The notes under the pieces: model-generated | Told to the model about the DNA's origin: nothing | Seen by the model: only the letters and a program-made list of their open reading frames with translations | The model's database searches: none | Position numbers and translations under genes: made by a program | In this document: in pieces, positions 1-9,154 of the stretch | How positions within the stretch are numbered: position 1 is the stretch's first letter | How the letters are laid out: every line of letters starts with the position of its first letter | Source: Roseibium sp. | Lineage (GTDB): Bacteria; Pseudomonadota; Alphaproteobacteria; Rhizobiales; Stappiaceae | Assembly: GCF_025698965.1 (NCBI RefSeq) | Contig: NZ_JAILWL010000003.1 | Span: 1-44,475, forward strand | Direction: 5' to 3' | Length of the DNA: 44,475 bases

Positions 1-830
1 AAAGACGCCAGGCGGTACCGGAGACATAGGTCGATGCTGCAAATTATTGCAAGATCAATGATGGTTGCGGTCCGCCGGGATCCTGGGCGGACCGGCGTGG
101 TGAAATTGGATCAAACGCCCAAGCGGGCGAATTCTCACGGTTCGCGGGTCTGCAAACCACCGCTCGCAGCCCTCGCCTACGGGAAGGGGCTGAGAAGCGC
201 GGTTCCGTGACCTCGTCAGCAGTGAGACAGACGGCAGTATTTCGAACGCTTCAAGATTGATGGACCTGACCGCTCAATGCGGTTCATGAGCCAGGATTCA
301 CGACTTCCTGGTCCGGATGACCTGTCCGCTTTTGCGATCTGGTATGCCGATTACCGCCCTTCCAAGCCAGGCAGAAACTTTCATTGGTGCGGCGATCGTC
401 AGGACAAGACCCTATCGTCGGACTCCCATATTTGTGTCGCTGAACCGAGGGGGCAGGGCCGCATCTGGAATACCCGTTCAACAGGCTGAGCCGTTCATTT
501 AGCGCTATCCAACTGATTGCGATCGATGTCCTCCATGATGCCCCATTGATGCCACGCCTTTGTCACGCATCTCCGCAATACTCAGGATTGTTCTTTTTTT
601 CGCCTCTCCCAAAAATTGCACTTGCATTGAGATATTCGCAATGCAATCATTGATACTTATTACATCGTATCAACTACTATAAGTTGTATGAATGTGAGCC
701 TTGCTGAACATGGAGGTTTTCAGACCTGTGCCGTCGACCACGGCGGCAGATGCACGCCGCATCCGAGTTGGCCACACCAAAACCTTCAGTGTTCATCACC
801 CCGACGTTTGTCACATAGGGAGACCTCAAG
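1..830. other. Non-coding or unrecognised leader region
   Basis: I see no convincing gene here. A plus-strand frame is open from base 1 to a stop at 208-210 and could be the 3' end of a gene entering from the left, but its translation resembles nothing I recognise. A 9-bp GC-rich inverted repeat lies at 68-94 without a T-run. Short frames between 277 and 502 overlap on both strands and have no ribosome binding site. From about 570 to 690 the DNA becomes AT-rich and carries two inverted repeats, which fits a promoter region for the downstream protease. Confidence 0.4.
622..672 (+). promoter_or_regulatory. Two inverted repeats upstream of the RTX protease
   Basis: TTGCATTG at 622-629 pairs with CAATGCAA at 639-646 (8-bp arms, 9-base spacer). 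Immediately after it, TGATAC at 651-656 pairs with GTATCA at 667-672 (6-bp arms, 10-base spacer). Both lie in an AT-rich stretch 160-210 bases before the protease start. They are plausible binding sites for dimeric regulators; which regulator is unknown. Confidence 0.35.
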
Positions 831-3800
831 ATGTCGACTTCAATCCAGTCCGGCGACCAATGGTGGATCAACGACCAGACCCCGGATAACCCGTTTGGCA
901 AAAGCGAAGACTATGAAGCCTATCTCGATTATCTGGGAGCGCTGAACCGGAGCCTGACGGCCGAGATTGCTGCGCAGCCGCTGGTGATCAATGTCCAGGA
1001 GCTCAATGATCATCCCGACTACAAGGCAGCAGCAATTGGCGCATCGCAGATGTGGTCCGCCGTCACGCCTCTCCAGTTCGAGATCGTCGACGACGAACCC
1101 TATGATGCCGAAACGCAGTGGATGGAAGTCGTCAGCCCGGAGCTCGGTGAACAAAGCGACGGCAGCGCCTTTTCAAGCGACCGATATGTCAGCATCGGTC
1201 AACGCTTTCATGACACGGAACCCAACAAGACCGATATCGGTGGTTATGTATTTGACAGTTTCATTCATGAATTCGGCCATGAGTTCGGCCTGAATCATCC
1301 AGGCCTTTACAATTACAGCGGTCCCGGTGGTGTCCAGATCAACTATCTGAACAATGCGACCTGGACCTATGATCGCCAGCAATACAGCGTCATGTCCTAT
1401 TTCGATGGGATCGATGTTGGCGAAACCACGCGCTGGTCGGCATCAACACCGCTCATGGCCGATATTGAAGCCGTGATCCGCCGGTATTTTTCCACCGTCG
1501 ACGAGGACGGAAACCGGACCTATCAGCAGATTGACCTCAACACGGGAGACAATGTCTACGGCTTCAACAGCACTGAATATGGCTACCAGCTGACGTCCGA
1601 GGGAATGCAACACGATATCGGCTTCGTGATCCACGATACCGGTGGGGACGACACGATCGATTTTTCCGGGTCGACGGCTGGCACGATCCTGGATTTGCGC
1701 GCCGGTCAGTTTTCCAGCGTCAACGGCCATAACAACAATGTCTCGATCTTTGCCGGGCACAACGACGATCAGACCGAGTACTACATTGAAAACGGCATCG
1801 GCAGCCGGTTTGACGACATTCTGATCGGCAATGACGGGAACAACATCCTGGACGGCCGCGGTGGTGGCGACCGGATGGCGGGTTACGGCGGCGACGATGT
1901 CTACTTCGTCGACTCGCTCGACGACATCGTTCACGAGGAAGCGGACGGCGGCAACGACACCGTGATCGTGCTGTCCCGGGATATTGATGTCGGCGAAATC
2001 GCGAATGTCGAGAACATCATCTATGTCGACGGCACTGTCACCCAGCCGGCTGATGAGCCCGTCGAACCCGAGCCTGAAATTGGCGGGTCTCTGACCAGCA
2101 TTATCTTCGGCGACGAGGGAAACAATACGCTAGATGGCGGCGCGGGTGGAGACACGATTTTTGGACTTGGGGGTGATGACCTCATCATCGGTGGCCGGGA
2201 TTCTCTGGCAAGCCGGGATATTAACAACACGATCGCGGTTGAAGACCTGGACGACCAGACCGAGAGCGATGATGGCAATGATGCGCTCTACGGCGGCGCC
2301 GGAAATGACACCATTATCGGTGGCGCTGGCGATGATTTGCTCGATGGTGGCGATGGCGACGATGTGCTGAGAGGTCAGGACGGCGCCGATATCTTCAGAG
2401 GTGGCGCCGGTGTCGATACGGTCGACTACAGCACGGAAAGCCCGTTTCAGCTGCTGGTCAATCTGGAAACGAATGTCGCCAGTGGCGGCACGGCTTCCGG
2501 TGACACATTCTACAGCATCGAAAACCTGATCGGCTCCGATGACCGTATCGACCGTTTCGTCGGCACGTCTGCGGCAAACCATTTCTGGGGCCGGGGCGGC
2601 GGTGATTATTTCAATGGCGGCGACGGCGATGACATTCTGGACGGCGGCAACGATGGCGACATTCTGTATGGCGACGGCGGCAACGACACGATCATCGGAG
2701 GAGCCGGACAGGACTATCTGAATGGCGGCGAGGGAATAGACACGGTTGTGTATGCGGGAAGCTCCAGCGGTGTCACGGTCGATCTCGCCAATGGAACGGC
2801 CAGCGGCGGCGACGCCGATGGTCCGGTTCAGATTGTCGGACGCGGCACGGCTATCCGGCATGACATCATCGTTGACGTTGAAAACGCGGTTGGGTCGTTT
2901 TTCGACGATCATCTCATAGGTAATGCCCAGGCGAACGAACTCTCCGGCGGTTCTGGCGACGACACATTGACGGGGGGCGAGGGCGCCGACCTGTTGAACG
3001 GTGGTGCCGGCAGTGACACGGCGGATTATTCCGACGCGACCAGCGGTGTCAGGCTTAATCTGGCGCGCGGCAGATCTGAAGGCGATACCTATGTCTCGAT
3101 CGAAAATCTTGCCGGTTCAGGGTTTGACGACCGACTGCGCGGAGATCGTGCCGCCAATACGCTGACCGGCCAGGGAGGGGACGACACGTTGCGCGGCGGT
3201 GGTGGTGACGACACTCTTTTCGGCGACTTTTCCGATCAGGCCGATGCCATACCGCGCCCTGGCATGGGGACGGGATATGCGACACTCGGCGCGGATGCGA
3301 CGAACAATTCGATCGCAACCGCATTCGACATCTCGAACAACTTCTCTCTGACGGAAGACCCGGACATCTTCGATTCCACAACTGTCCTGCATACGACTGT
3401 CAACGCCACCGGCAATGGCAAGGGCGGATACTACAGCATTGACCTGGCTGCAGGGACGATCCTGACCATCGATATCGACGGAATTGCCGATCCCAACGTC
3501 CATGACAGTTGGGTCAGACTGCTGGACAGCAATGGCGACATCGTTACCCAGAACGACGACGGTGGCGGGGATCCGGGCTCGACAAGCAATCGCGATTCCA
3601 GCACGGTCTTCGTCGTCCAGGAAACCGGAACTTACTATATTCTGGAAGGCAGCTGGACAAGCACCGCCCCGGATGGTGGCTGGACCGAGGCAGTGCCGGA
3701 AGGCTCGACCTACAAGCTGAATGTGTCGGTCGAATTTCCGCCCGAACCGGTTCAGCCGGGCGTTGCGGGTGACGACAGGCTCTTCGGCGGTCGCGGCAAC

Positions 3801-4169
3801 GACATGCTGGATGGCGGGCTTGGAGCAGATATCCTGACCGGCGGTGCCGGAGAGGACTCCTTCCGCTTCTCGACGGAACTCGGAAACGACAATGTCGATC
3901 GGATCCGGGACTTCGATGTCGACGACGACATGATCCTTCTGGACAACAGCATCTTTACGGAAATTGGAAACGTCGGCCTCCTTGCGGTTGGATCGTTTCA
4001 GGCAAATGCAGCCGGTGCCAGTTATGATGCAGACGACCGCATCATCTATGACACCGACGACGGCACTTTGTCTTATGACGCTGATGGATCGGGAGAAATT
4101 GCCGCGATTGAATTCGCGCAATTAAGATCAGGTCTGGACCTTTCTGCGCAGGACTTCGTCATAATCTAA
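831..4169 (+). CDS. Serralysin-like RTX metalloprotease (M10) with PPC domain
   Basis: A 1112-residue secreted zinc protease. Residues 146-157 carry the metzincin site HEFGHEFGLNHP, giving zinc ligands H146, H150 and H156. The Met-turn SVMSY follows with M188 and the usual tyrosine Y190. From about residue 330 to 810 there are many glycine/aspartate nonapeptide repeats (GGxGxDxUx) that bind calcium. Residues about 820-965 resemble a bacterial pre-peptidase C-terminal (PPC) domain, an unusual insertion, followed by another repeat block and a C-terminal segment ending DFVII, like the DFIV-type end of serralysins. There is no Sec signal peptide, as expected for type I secretion, but no type I secretion genes are in the window. 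GGGAG at 818-822 supports this start. At 1112 residues it is more than twice the length of classical serralysins (about 480). Substrate unknown. Confidence 0.9.
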   Translation: MSTSIQSGDQWWINDQTPDNPFGKSEDYEAYLDYLGALNRSLTAEIAAQPLVINVQELNDHPDYKAAAIGASQMWSAVTPLQFEIVDDEPYDAETQWMEVVSPELGEQSDGSAFSSDRYVSIGQRFHDTEPNKTDIGGYVFDSFIHEFGHEFGLNHPGLYNYSGPGGVQINYLNNATWTYDRQQYSVMSYFDGIDVGETTRWSASTPLMADIEAVIRRYFSTVDEDGNRTYQQIDLNTGDNVYGFNSTEYGYQLTSEGMQHDIGFVIHDTGGDDTIDFSGSTAGTILDLRAGQFSSVNGHNNNVSIFAGHNDDQTEYYIENGIGSRFDDILIGNDGNNILDGRGGGDRMAGYGGDDVYFVDSLDDIVHEEADGGNDTVIVLSRDIDVGEIANVENIIYVDGTVTQPADEPVEPEPEIGGSLTSIIFGDEGNNTLDGGAGGDTIFGLGGDDLIIGGRDSLASRDINNTIAVEDLDDQTESDDGNDALYGGAGNDTIIGGAGDDLLDGGDGDDVLRGQDGADIFRGGAGVDTVDYSTESPFQLLVNLETNVASGGTASGDTFYSIENLIGSDDRIDRFVGTSAANHFWGRGGGDYFNGGDGDDILDGGNDGDILYGDGGNDTIIGGAGQDYLNGGEGIDTVVYAGSSSGVTVDLANGTASGGDADGPVQIVGRGTAIRHDIIVDVENAVGSFFDDHLIGNAQANELSGGSGDDTLTGGEGADLLNGGAGSDTADYSDATSGVRLNLARGRSEGDTYVSIENLAGSGFDDRLRGDRAANTLTGQGGDDTLRGGGGDDTLFGDFSDQADAIPRPGMGTGYATLGADATNNSIATAFDISNNFSLTEDPDIFDSTTVLHTTVNATGNGKGGYYSIDLAAGTILTIDIDGIADPNVHDSWVRLLDSNGDIVTQNDDGGGDPGSTSNRDSSTVFVVQETGTYYILEGSWTSTAPDGGWTEAVPEGSTYKLNVSVEFPPEPVQPGVAGDDRLFGGRGNDMLDGGLGADILTGGAGEDSFRFSTELGNDNVDRIRDFDVDDDMILLDNSIFTEIGNVGLLAVGSFQANAAGASYDADDRIIYDTDDGTLSYDADGSGEIAAIEFAQLRSGLDLSAQDFVII

Positions 4170-4180
4170 TGGCACAAATA

Positions 4181-4205
4181 GGGGGCGCTTCCGGGCGCCC
4201 CCTTT
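4181..4205 (+). terminator. Rho-independent terminator after the RTX protease
   Basis: GGGGGCGC (4181-4188) pairs perfectly with GCGCCCCC (4195-4202) around a 6-base loop and is followed by a short T-run. It lies 12 bases after the protease stop codon and separates that gene from the small exported protein downstream. Confidence 0.8.
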
Positions 4206-4270
4206 CATCCCGCGTTGGTCATCCTGTGCGCCGGAGCCATCACGGGTATTGCAAGTACAAGAGGTGAGAA

Positions 4271-4663
4271 ATGAAGCGTGTGACCGCTCGCGGTACAAGG
4301 TTGCTGGTCGCCGCAATACTGGCGATGTTCACGACTGCACAGACGACCGTAGCGCAAACGCCATTTGTAAGCGGCACTGTCAGGTTTCACGGTGAAAAGG
4401 CGATACCAAAAGGCCAGATTGAAATTTTTCTTAAAGATCTTGAGATGGATGGAGCGAATGTCGTCAAGACGCAACTCAAGAGCGACGGTGGATCAAGGGA
4501 GATAGCGTTCTCCCTGGAATTGCCCGTCAACTTGAAGTCTTCACCGTCTCAACAGATCGTTGCGCGCCTGGAGCGAGCGGACGGTTGGCTGCTCGCGCGG
4601 GGCAGCGCAAAGTTCAAGATCGACACACCAGTCGAGATTATACTCAACACTGTTTTATATTGA
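4271..4663 (+). CDS. Small exported protein, YbaY/YscW-like
   Basis: A 130-residue protein with a clear Sec signal peptide: basic start, a hydrophobic stretch at about residues 10-22, and an alanine-rich cleavage region ending near VAQ. The mature part starts with a beta-rich segment (SGTVRFHGEKAIPKGQIEIF) that resembles the YbaY/YscW lipoprotein-chaperone family, in which a conserved VxGxVxY/F...LPxxAxxxVxLxD pattern is typical. There is no lipobox cysteine. A ribosome binding site, GAGGTGAG, lies just upstream. It follows the protease terminator, so it probably has its own promoter. Protease inhibitors are sometimes encoded next to serralysins, but I see no Inh-family signature. Family assignment is tentative. 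Confidence 0.55.
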   Translation: MKRVTARGTRLLVAAILAMFTTAQTTVAQTPFVSGTVRFHGEKAIPKGQIEIFLKDLEMDGANVVKTQLKSDGGSREIAFSLELPVNLKSSPSQQIVARLERADGWLLARGSAKFKIDTPVEIILNTVLY

Positions 4664-4706
4664 CGGTTCCAAGACCACGGAAGCGTAAGACGTCAGGCAT
4701 ACGGCG

Positions 4707-5504
4707 TCAGGTCAGAATTGTCGTATTGAGGTCTCCGGCCTTTTTTGAATCGATCAGAAACGTTCTGACCGCCGGATCGATGTGTCTGCTGTTCGCGGGA
4801 AACGCACCGCATGCCTGCAGCGCTTCGCGGGGACTGAACCTGTCCTCGACCCGTTTCCAGATCGACCGCGATGCATAAGGCATTATGTGGGGTTGCCAGG
4901 CGACGCCCATCGTCGTGCCGCGCAGATATTTGACCTCTTGCCGGTAGGAAGGCGTAAGAATGGTTTCAACTATGCTGCCTTCCCGCATCATTTCATGCTC
5001 GACGACATAAATTCGGTTGCCACGCCGGGTGGCCAGTCCCTCGTAGCGGGATTTTTGTGAGAGATTGCCTTCCGGCGACTTGATCCGCTCCAGTGACCTG
5101 GTCGTGACAAAGCCGTCCTTCTCACGGAGCCAGACGAGGCCCTTAAGTATCATTCCCTCCCATGTCGGTGTCCAGAAATGGGTATGATAGAAGCCGAGAT
5201 AGGGCCGCAGCGCGGTTGCCTGATCCCTGAACGCAGCGGTCATCTGGTCCGCCGGGCCGGAGCTTCGTCTCGGCTGACCGATCAGACAGCGAAGGTTGAA
5301 TTCTTCATGACCTGAAAAGAGATCGGCTTCCGTCAGATTGAAATGCCGGGCGATGCGGCGCAGGTTGTGGGCCGACGGCAGACCTGTACCGCTCAAATAC
5401 CGGTTGAACTGCTGTCGGTTGATACCGATTTCACGGCAAATTCGGGCGATCGAGCCATATTCGGCACATATGCTGCGCAAATTTCTCGAAAAATCGTCCG
5501 ACAT
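4707..5504 (-). CDS. XRE-family helix-turn-helix regulator with C-terminal sensor-like domain
   Basis: 265 residues when started at the ATG whose first base is 5504; a TTG nine bases earlier is an alternative, and AAAGGA lies upstream. Residues about 5-60 form a lambda-repressor-type helix-turn-helix (GSIARICREIGINRQQFNRY, then a YLSGTGLPS-like linker typical of XRE proteins). The remaining about 200 residues are not recognisable; they are mixed alpha/beta with no known ligand motif. The gene is divergent from the peptide-type binding protein at 5652, with 147 bases between them, so it may control that gene and the amidohydrolase. Function beyond DNA binding is inference. Confidence 0.75.
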   Translation of the reverse strand: MSDDFSRNLRSICAEYGSIARICREIGINRQQFNRYLSGTGLPSAHNLRRIARHFNLTEADLFSGHEEFNLRCLIGQPRRSSGPADQMTAAFRDQATALRPYLGFYHTHFWTPTWEGMILKGLVWLREKDGFVTTRSLERIKSPEGNLSQKSRYEGLATRRGNRIYVVEHEMMREGSIVETILTPSYRQEVKYLRGTTMGVAWQPHIMPYASRSIWKRVEDRFSPREALQACGAFPANSRHIDPAVRTFLIDSKKAGDLNTTILT

Positions 5505-5651
5505 TTCATTCAATCCTTTCGCATTCAGACGCGAATATGATGCTAGTTGCGTACAAAAGCATACTTTCGCGAAGTTTTCATTTTCAAACTTGTGACGGAA
5601 GCTCCCGGTCGAATTGGATGCTGACTGGATGATCCGCGGGAGGATTGAGAC

Positions 5652-7244
5652 ATGAATTCAAGAGACCAGCACGCGAAGTGGCTTCTGGGCGAATTGGAGA
5701 AGGGCCGGATGTCGCGGCGAGAGTTTCTCGGACGCAGCGCGGCTCTCGGTGCCGCGTTGAGCCTCGGGACAAGTTTGTCGGGAGGGGCGATGGCTGCAAC
5801 TCCGAAAAAAGGCGGTCACATGCGACTGGCCATGGGGCACGGCGCTACGTCCGACTCGCTTGATCCGGCGACACTTACGAACGGCCTTCAATGGGTCGTC
5901 GCATATGGTGTCGCCAACACGCTGACCGAGCTGGACGCACAGGGAAAACTCATCGGTTCTCTGGCCACGGAATGGAGCCCATCGCCTGATGCAACCGTCT
6001 GGACTTTCAAACTGAGAGACGGGGTCGAGTTTCACAACGGCAAGACCATGACCGCCGAAGACGTGGTGGCTTCGTTGAACTATCACCGTGGCGAGGATTC
6101 AAAGTCGATCGGGAAGCCGGTGATGGCTTCGGTCACCGACATCAGAGCGGACGGCAATACGATTATCGTGACGCTGTCTTCCGGCAACGCTGATTTCCCC
6201 TATAATTTCAACGAAGCGATCTTCGGAATTTACCCGGCTAAGGATGGCGGCATCGACTGGAAGGCCGGAGGCTCCGGAGGGTATGTCCTGAAATCAGAGC
6301 AACCCGGTCGAACCTACAAGTTCGAACGCAATCCGAACTACTGGAAGGAAGGGGCGGCGCATGCGGATTCGATCGAAGTTCATTCCATCACTGATCCGGT
6401 CGCCCGTCAGAACGCCCTGATCACCGGTGAAGTGGACAGTATCGACCGGGTGGAATTCAAGACGCTGGCATTGATGGCCCGCAAACCGGGCATCATTGTC
6501 GAGGAAGGTACCGGTCCGTTGCATTACACTTTCCCGATGCTGACCGGGCGCGCACCTTTCGACAATCTGGAACTGCGCAAGGCTCTCAAATACGCAATCA
6601 ACCGGCAGGAAATAGTTGAAAAAATCCTGTTCGGCCATGGCGTTGTCGGCAATGACCACCCGATTGGTCCATCTTACCGTTTCCACGCTTCGGATATCGA
6701 ACAGATCAGCTACGATCCCGATCGTGCAAAACATCACATGGAAAAGTCAGGGCTGGGCAACATCACAATCGATCTGAGCGCTTCGGACGCGGCCTATAGC
6801 GGAGCCCTCGACGCGGCCGTACTGTTCCAGTCCTCGGCCAAATCGGCAGGCATCAACATCAATGTCGTGCGTGAGCCGAATGATGGATACTGGTCGGATG
6901 TATGGATGAAGAAACCCTGGTGCGCCAGCTATTGGGGCGGTTACTCCACCGAGGATACGATGCTCACAACCGGGTTTGCTCCCGGTGCTGCCTGGAACGA
7001 CACCCAATGGGACCATGCGCGTTTCAACGAGCTGCTGGTGCAGGCGAGAGCAGAACTGAATGATGATCTGCGCGCCGACATGTACCGCGAAATGCAGATC
7101 ATCCTGCGGGACGAAGGTGGCAACGTCGTGCCGATGTTTGCCAACGAAGTTCATGCCCGGACAGAGAAGATCGCCCATGGTGATCTCTCCTGGTCGCGCG
7201 GTTTCGATGGCCGCCGCATTATGGAGCGCTGGTGGATGACGTGA
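5652..7244 (+). CDS. ABC transporter substrate-binding protein, family 5 (DppA/OppA type)
   Basis: A 530-residue periplasmic binding protein. The N-terminus has a twin-arginine signal: SRREFLG near residue 20 followed by an alanine/glycine/leucine-rich stretch and cleavage near AMA. The mature protein has typical SBP family 5 features: a GATSDSLDPATLTN start segment, a WSPSPDATVWTFKLRDGVEF block, HNGKTMTAEDVVASL, and a late DxxYxxMQxILRDEGG segment. Such proteins deliver peptides, nickel or other small compounds to Dpp-type ABC permeases. No permease or ATPase gene is present nearby, so it is an orphan here. GGAGG lies upstream of the ATG. It precedes an amidohydrolase with a 216-base gap, which may mean the imported ligand is an amide. 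Confidence 0.88.
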   Translation: MNSRDQHAKWLLGELEKGRMSRREFLGRSAALGAALSLGTSLSGGAMAATPKKGGHMRLAMGHGATSDSLDPATLTNGLQWVVAYGVANTLTELDAQGKLIGSLATEWSPSPDATVWTFKLRDGVEFHNGKTMTAEDVVASLNYHRGEDSKSIGKPVMASVTDIRADGNTIIVTLSSGNADFPYNFNEAIFGIYPAKDGGIDWKAGGSGGYVLKSEQPGRTYKFERNPNYWKEGAAHADSIEVHSITDPVARQNALITGEVDSIDRVEFKTLALMARKPGIIVEEGTGPLHYTFPMLTGRAPFDNLELRKALKYAINRQEIVEKILFGHGVVGNDHPIGPSYRFHASDIEQISYDPDRAKHHMEKSGLGNITIDLSASDAAYSGALDAAVLFQSSAKSAGININVVREPNDGYWSDVWMKKPWCASYWGGYSTEDTMLTTGFAPGAAWNDTQWDHARFNELLVQARAELNDDLRADMYREMQIILRDEGGNVVPMFANEVHARTEKIAHGDLSWSRGFDGRRIMERWWMT

Positions 7245-7460
7245 CGGCTGCTGTTCGGCGCGCCCTTGACTGTCGTGACAGGGAAGGTGAGCCGATCAAG
7301 CCGGTCGGTGGAGACAAGACAACTCTCCGCAGTCCGCCACGAGCGAGCTGTTGCGCCGGAGTTGCGATTTCATAAGACGTCGTCCCAAAGGCAAAAACTG
7401 CCACGAGGTTCGAGAAGTCCGACTTGTGGCAGAAGCGTCTCCTTCCCGAAGCAAGAATGA

Positions 7461-9104
7461 ATGACGGATTCATGCATGAGCGGTTCCCAATCCCTGTTTT
7501 TCAACGGCACCGTCCTGACGATGGACGATGACCGGCCGGTGGCATCGGCGGTCGTCATCGACGGTGAGCGCATCCTGGCCGTTGGAGACGAAGAGGACAT
7601 GCGTGCACTGCTTCAACCGGATGCCGGAGAGGTGAACCTGCAGGGCCGGACCATGATCCCGGCCTTTATCGATCCTCACGGGCATTTTCCTGATCCGGGC
7701 TTTATCGAGCTGTTCAGGGTAGATCTGGCCCCGCCACCGCGGGGGGACTGTATCGACATGAACACCGCGCTTGAAAGGCTCGCCGACCGGGTGGCGGTCA
7801 CGCCAAAGGGCGAGTGGGTCATGGGTGTGCTTTTCGACAACACGGCCATCGCCGAAAACAGGATGCCAACGCGGGCAGAACTGGATCGGGTTTCAACCGA
7901 ACACCCGATATGGGTCATTCATGCATCAGGGCACAACGGTGTGGCCAATACCCGTGTTCTGGACATGCTGGGCATCACCAGCGAGACGCCCGATCCGGCG
8001 GGAGGCAGGTTTGGACGGGATCCGAAATCCGGTGAATTGACGGGATTGATCGAAGGTCTATCCGCCATGGGAAACATGGGGGATACGGATTTTCTGATCG
8101 ACCGCGAACGGTTCTGGCTTGGGTTTAGAGCGTGCCGCGACGAATATCTCTCGCAAGGTGTTACCTATGCGCAAAATGCCTGGGCGACGCGCGAAATGCT
8201 GGAGCATTTCAACAGTCTTCCGGACGGAGAAGATCCCGGCATCGATGTAATGCTCTTGCCGATAGGTGAGCTCGAACCCGGTCTTTCGGCAGGACCGGAA
8301 GCATTGGAGTGGCAAGGCAACCGGTATTTCTCGCTCGGGCCGCGCAAACTTTTCACCGACGGTGCCTTTCAGCTGCAGACCGCATATCTCAGCGAGCCTT
8401 ACTTCAAACCGGCCGATCCGGATGCGCCGCACGGAATGACCTATACGGATCGCAAGGAACTGTTTGTCCAGGTGCGCAAGCTGCACAGGATGGGGTTCCA
8501 GATCCACTGCCACTGCAACGGCGACGCCGGAACCGACAATCTTCTGGACGCGATCGAGGCGGCTTTGGAAGAGTTTCCCAGGAGTGACCATCGTCATACG
8601 GTCATCCACGGTCAGGTTTTGCGGGACGATCAACTGGAGCGTATGGCGCGGCTGGGGGTGACGGTCAGTTTCTTCACCGCTCACATTCACTACTGGGGCG
8701 ACAGGCACTACGACACGTTTCTAGGGCCGGAACGCGCGGAAGGTATTTCACCAACCGCTTCCGCTGAACGCCATGGTGTCCACTTCACGATCCACAACGA
8801 TGCATCTGTTACACCAACCCGGCCAATTCACCTCATGCAGTGCGCTGTCAACCGCCGAACGGCTTCAGGTCGCCTTCTGGGGGAGAAGGAAAGGATCCCG
8901 ATTCATTCGGCGCTCAAGGCACATACGATTGAAGCCGCCTGGCAGGTTTTTCAGGAGCATGAACGCGGTTCCATCACTCCCGGCAAGATTGCGGATTTCG
9001 CTGTTTTGAGCACCAATCCGACCAGTCACTCAGAGGCGTTCGAAAACTGCGTTGTTCTCCAAACAATCCGGCGAGGAGAATGTGTTTTTGCGAAGTCCTG
9101 TTGA
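7461..9104 (+). CDS. Amidohydrolase family 3 protein, YtcJ-like
   Basis: A 547-residue metal-dependent hydrolase. The start segment FFNGTVLTMDDDRPVASA and AxxIDGERILAVG are typical of the amidohydrolase composite domain. The metal-binding HxH lies in IDPHGHF, further histidines lie in IHCHCNGDAG and HTVIHGQ, and the catalytic aspartate in IHNDASVTPT, which is the order seen in YtcJ/AepA-type members of PF07969. The end segment GKIADFAVLSTNP is also typical. There is no signal peptide, so it is cytoplasmic. An ATG 15 bases downstream (7476) is an alternative start; neither has a strong ribosome binding site. The likely reaction is hydrolysis of an amide or related C-N bond. The substrate cannot be read from the sequence. 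Confidence 0.87.
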   Translation: MTDSCMSGSQSLFFNGTVLTMDDDRPVASAVVIDGERILAVGDEEDMRALLQPDAGEVNLQGRTMIPAFIDPHGHFPDPGFIELFRVDLAPPPRGDCIDMNTALERLADRVAVTPKGEWVMGVLFDNTAIAENRMPTRAELDRVSTEHPIWVIHASGHNGVANTRVLDMLGITSETPDPAGGRFGRDPKSGELTGLIEGLSAMGNMGDTDFLIDRERFWLGFRACRDEYLSQGVTYAQNAWATREMLEHFNSLPDGEDPGIDVMLLPIGELEPGLSAGPEALEWQGNRYFSLGPRKLFTDGAFQLQTAYLSEPYFKPADPDAPHGMTYTDRKELFVQVRKLHRMGFQIHCHCNGDAGTDNLLDAIEAALEEFPRSDHRHTVIHGQVLRDDQLERMARLGVTVSFFTAHIHYWGDRHYDTFLGPERAEGISPTASAERHGVHFTIHNDASVTPTRPIHLMQCAVNRRTASGRLLGEKERIPIHSALKAHTIEAAWQVFQEHERGSITPGKIADFAVLSTNPTSHSEAFENCVVLQTIRRGECVFAKSC

Positions 9105-9154
9105 CCGAACTGTTTCGTGAGCAGATTGACCTGATTGATCGAACTTTCCACATT

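Noticed and set aside
68-94. GC-rich 9-bp inverted repeat near the left edge
   Set aside because: No T-run and no identified gene ending before it, so it cannot be called a terminator.
1-210. Open plus-strand frame entering from the left edge
   Set aside because: 69 codons to a stop, but no recognisable motif and the other frames are also partly open; too weak to call a gene end.
2130-2912. Long minus-strand frames opposite the RTX repeats and other genes
   Set aside because: They mirror the repetitive GC-rich coding strand, lack ribosome binding sites and have no recognisable domains.
7398-7432. CTGCCAC/GTGGCAG inverted repeat between the binding protein and amidohydrolase genes
   Set aside because: Only 7-bp arms with a 21-base spacer and no T-run; likely chance.
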